Below, one piece after another: positions 6,953 to 8,750 of a stretch of 8,750 nucleotides of DNA. The notes under the pieces were generated by a model that was not told the origin of the DNA, ran no database searches, and saw only the letters and a list, made by a program, of their open reading frames with translations. Source of the stretch: JBMOLL01 sp049325415 (lineage in GTDB: Bacteria > Bacteroidota > Bacteroidia > Bacteroidales > GCA-2748055); assembly GCA_049325415.1 (NCBI GenBank), contig JBMOLL010000080.1, positions 1-8,750 of the forward strand, written 5' to 3'. Position numbers and translations under genes: made by a program. Within the stretch, counting starts at the first letter, position 1. The number at the start of each line of letters is the position of its first letter.

Positions 6953-7561
6953 ATGATAGAAGAGATTAAATCACTGATTCTCCAGGAGGCAAAGGCCATA
7001 TCGGAGATACCGGTAACTGAAGTCTACCAGCAGGTTGTTGATCTGATCCATGAAAGGGTTCATGTCAGGGGAGGGAAGATGATCGTCAGCGGCATGGGAA
7101 AAGCCGGACAGATCGCGGGCAATATCTCCACCACTCTCAGTTCGACCGGCACTCCTTCCGTCTTCCTTCATCCGAGTGAAGCCCAGCATGGTGACCTGGG
7201 CGTGATCAGGAAAAATGATGTTCTGCTTGTTCTCTCAAACTCCGGCAAGACCCGAGAGATCCTGGAGCTTGTCGATCTGACCCATCAGCTTTATGATTCA
7301 ATCCCGGTTGTCGTCATTACGGGAAATCCGGAAGGTGATCTGCCCGTACTTGCCGATTTTACCATCTATACCGGAAATCCTGCCGAAGTGTGTCCGCTGG
7401 GCATGACTCCCACGACATCGACAACCACCATGACAGTCATTGGCGATATCCTTGTGGTATTGCTGATGAAAAAGATCGGTTTTACAGCCATTGATTTTGC
7501 CCGGCGGCACCATGGCGGTTATCTCGGTCAGCAGTCACGTATGAAAGCCAATAATCCATGA
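6953..7561 (+). CDS. KpsF/GutQ-type SIS sugar-phosphate isomerase without CBS domains (probable arabinose-5-phosphate isomerase)
   Basis: A single SIS domain of 202 residues. Motifs follow the KdsD/GutQ/KpsF pattern: VSGMGKAGQIAGNISTTLSS (46-64, with lysine K50), STGTPSVFLHPSEAQHGDLG (64-83), SNSGKTREIL (95-104, the phosphate-binding Ser/Thr loop), EVCPLGMTPTTSTT (145-158) and a C-terminal RRHHGGYLG (184-192). KdsD interconverts ribulose-5-phosphate and arabinose-5-phosphate, the entry to Kdo synthesis. E. coli KdsD and GutQ (about 320-330 aa) carry two extra CBS domains that are absent here; single-domain members are known from Bacteroides, so the shortness is probably natural, not a truncation. 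The HPGG of KdsD reads HHGG here. No Kdo gene is nearby, and the neighbours (transaldolase, PfkB kinase) also allow another ketose/aldose phosphate substrate. Its stop overlaps the next start (ATGA, 7558-7561), implying translational coupling. Confidence 0.88.
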   Translation: MIEEIKSLILQEAKAISEIPVTEVYQQVVDLIHERVHVRGGKMIVSGMGKAGQIAGNISTTLSSTGTPSVFLHPSEAQHGDLGVIRKNDVLLVLSNSGKTREILELVDLTHQLYDSIPVVVITGNPEGDLPVLADFTIYTGNPAEVCPLGMTPTTSTTTMTVIGDILVVLLMKKIGFTAIDFARRHHGGYLGQQSRMKANNP

Positions 7562-8100
7562 GAATTCAGGTTGCCGAAAGTGCCGCTCTGGTCATCGATA
7601 TCCAGGAAAGACTATTTCCGCATATTGCCGGTCATGAACAGTTACTCGAGCGCGTTAAGATACTGATTGCAGGGATGGAAATCCTGGGGGTACCCGTGCT
7701 TGTTACCGAGCAGTACAGAAAAGGTCTTGGCGAGACCCTGCCACAGATCAGCACGATGATCCGGGACTTCTCCCCGGTGGAAAAAATGGCCTTTTCCTGC
7801 TGCGATGAACCCGCCTTTTTCTCTTCCCTCAAAGAATCGGGCAGGCAGAAGGTGATCATCTGCGGAATTGAAACTCATGTGTGCGTGCTTCAGACAACGA
7901 TCGACCTGTTTGCAGCCGGTTACCAGCCGGTAGTTATTGCCGATGCCGTGTCGTCGAGAAACCCGTTGGACCGTGAAATTGCGCTTCAGCGGATGAGTCG
8001 GGAAGGAGCCATTATTTCAACGGTCGAATCCATACTTTTTGAATTGGCAAGGGTATCGGGCACAGAGACTTTCAAAGCGATCTCAAGGCTGGTAAAATAA
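7558..8100 (+). CDS. Isochorismatase-fold cysteine hydrolase of unknown substrate
   Basis: A complete 180-residue protein with the whole catalytic triad: D14 in ALVIDIQ, K76 in VEKMAFSC and C109 in GIETHVCVLQTT. The layout is that of the compact YcaC/ISOC1-like branch (VTEQYRKGLG at about 49-58, then the Lys and the Cys) rather than the larger nicotinamidases, which carry a metal-binding Asp-x-His set that I do not see. The family cleaves amides and related bonds through a cysteine nucleophile; members in this branch mostly lack a proven substrate. The start overlaps the stop of the isomerase gene by ATGA, and the kinase gene follows after five bases, so it is an integral member of the sugar-phosphate operon. 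It differs clearly from the hydrolase fragment at the window start (THVCVLQTT against HMCVEATVRAA), so the two are not a recent duplication. Confidence 0.9.
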   Translation: MRIQVAESAALVIDIQERLFPHIAGHEQLLERVKILIAGMEILGVPVLVTEQYRKGLGETLPQISTMIRDFSPVEKMAFSCCDEPAFFSSLKESGRQKVIICGIETHVCVLQTTIDLFAAGYQPVVIADAVSSRNPLDREIALQRMSREGAIISTVESILFELARVSGTETFKAISRLVK

Positions 8101-8105
8101 GTTCC

Positions 8106-8750
8106 ATGGACAGAAAGGTCATTGCCCTCGGAGAATCGGTTCTGGATATTATCTTCAAAAATGGCGAGCCTCAGGCTGCCCGGCCGGGAGGTTCATCTTT
8201 TAATTCCATCATCTCGGTCGGAAGAGCAGGCATCCCTGCAGTTTTTATCAGCGAAACCGGCCAGGACAGGGTAGGGGCCATGATTGTCGGTTTTTTAAAA
8301 GAGAACGGGGTGGATACTGCTTACGTCATTCAGTACCCCGGTTCAAAGTCAGCTCTTTCCCTCGCTTTTCTGAATGAAAAGAACGATGCCGAATATGAGT
8401 TTTATAAGGATTATCCGCGGCAGCGTCTGGGAAATGCCTTTCCGGAACTTTCGGCAAACGACATATTGTTATTCGGATCCTTTTATGCTCTGAACCCGGT
8501 GCTCCGTCCAAAGGTCAGGATCTTCCTGGAACAGGCCCGTAAAAGCAGGACCATGGTGATCTATGATCCGAATTTCCGAAGCAGTCACATGGATGATCTG
8601 CACCAGCTTCGCCTGGTAATAGAGGAAAATTTTGGTTATGCTTCGGTGGTTCGCTGCTCCGATGAGGACCTCCGGAATATTTACGGCGCTACAAACATAG
8701 ACGAAGCCTGGGAAAAGGTTGCCCCCTTCTGCAACGTTCTGCTCTATACC
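8106..8750 (+). CDS. PfkB/ribokinase-family carbohydrate kinase, N-terminal 215 codons (3' end outside window)
   Basis: The frame opens at ATG 8106, five bases after the hydrolase stop, and remains open for 215 codons to the window edge; full-length members have about 290-320 residues. The start MDRKVIALGESVLDII is the usual first beta strand of the family. PGGSSFNSIISVGRAG (27-42) matches the first PfkB signature (GG, then Asn, then an Ala/Gly-rich helix). ETGQDRVGAMIVGFLKENGVDT (about 51-72) is the typical following stretch, and DPNFR (154-158) with CSDEDLRNIYG (about 186-196) matches fructokinase-like members. The second signature with the catalytic Asp (GAGD) lies beyond the window. The family phosphorylates sugars or nucleosides with ATP; fructokinase or a related sugar kinase is most likely, but the substrate cannot be fixed. 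The context with an isomerase and transaldolase fits carbon entry to the pentose phosphate pool. Confidence 0.92.
   Translation, partial: MDRKVIALGESVLDIIFKNGEPQAARPGGSSFNSIISVGRAGIPAVFISETGQDRVGAMIVGFLKENGVDTAYVIQYPGSKSALSLAFLNEKNDAEYEFYKDYPRQRLGNAFPELSANDILLFGSFYALNPVLRPKVRIFLEQARKSRTMVIYDPNFRSSHMDDLHQLRLVIEENFGYASVVRCSDEDLRNIYGATNIDEAWEKVAPFCNVLLYT

Noticed and set aside
6953..7561. Reading the SIS gene as 6-phospho-3-hexuloisomerase of a ribulose monophosphate pathway
   Set aside because: Length is compatible, but the STGTPSVFLHPSEAQHGDLG and CPLGMTPTTSTT motifs are those of the KpsF/GutQ/KdsD group, and no hexulose-phosphate synthase gene is present.

Overview
The window looks like a chromosomal segment of a Bacteroidota (Bacteroidetes) bacterium with roughly balanced GC. 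Three things point there. A Bacteroidota-type -7 promoter element (TAnnTTTG, seen as TATCTTTG) lies just before the transaldolase gene. Most start codons have A-rich leaders and no clear Shine-Dalgarno sequence. The heavy-metal RND pump is fused to its outer-membrane channel in one reading frame, an arrangement known mainly from this phylum. All genes lie on the + strand, packed tightly.

Layout: (1) 2-229, the 3' end of an isochorismatase-fold cysteine hydrolase cut by the window edge. (2) 230-409, a short intergenic stretch with a 12-bp terminator-like hairpin and a doubtful 28-codon ORF ending in its loop. (3) 410-5911, a two-gene heavy-metal efflux operon: a giant CzcA/CusA-type RND pump plus TolC-type channel fusion (1446 aa), then a lipoprotein CusB/CzcB-type periplasmic adaptor. 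Together they encode a complete tripartite cation exporter spanning both membranes. (4) 5912-5972, a short gap holding the promoter. (5) 5973-8750, a second operon: transaldolase, a CBS-less KpsF/GutQ-type SIS sugar-phosphate isomerase, a second isochorismatase-fold hydrolase (overlapping the isomerase by ATGA), and the 5' part of a PfkB-family sugar kinase that runs off the window.

The efflux genes share one job: the adaptor links the proton-driven inner-membrane pump to the outer-membrane channel. Motifs in the pump (DFGxxxDGAV in TM4, FNELITG in the porter domain) and the absence of methionines where CusA binds copper favour divalent cations (Zn/Co/Cd/Ni class) over Cu(I)/Ag(I). The second operon is a sugar-phosphate set: kinase, isomerase and transaldolase are chemically compatible with feeding a sugar into the pentose phosphate pool, or with making arabinose-5-phosphate for Kdo. 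The role of the hydrolase in it is not evident.

The most interesting point is the pump-channel junction. A basic, leucine-rich, signal-peptide-like segment sits in frame between the last pump helix and the channel domain, suggesting that one translation product may be cut by signal peptidase into two mature proteins. No mobile element, CRISPR array, tRNA or rRNA was seen.
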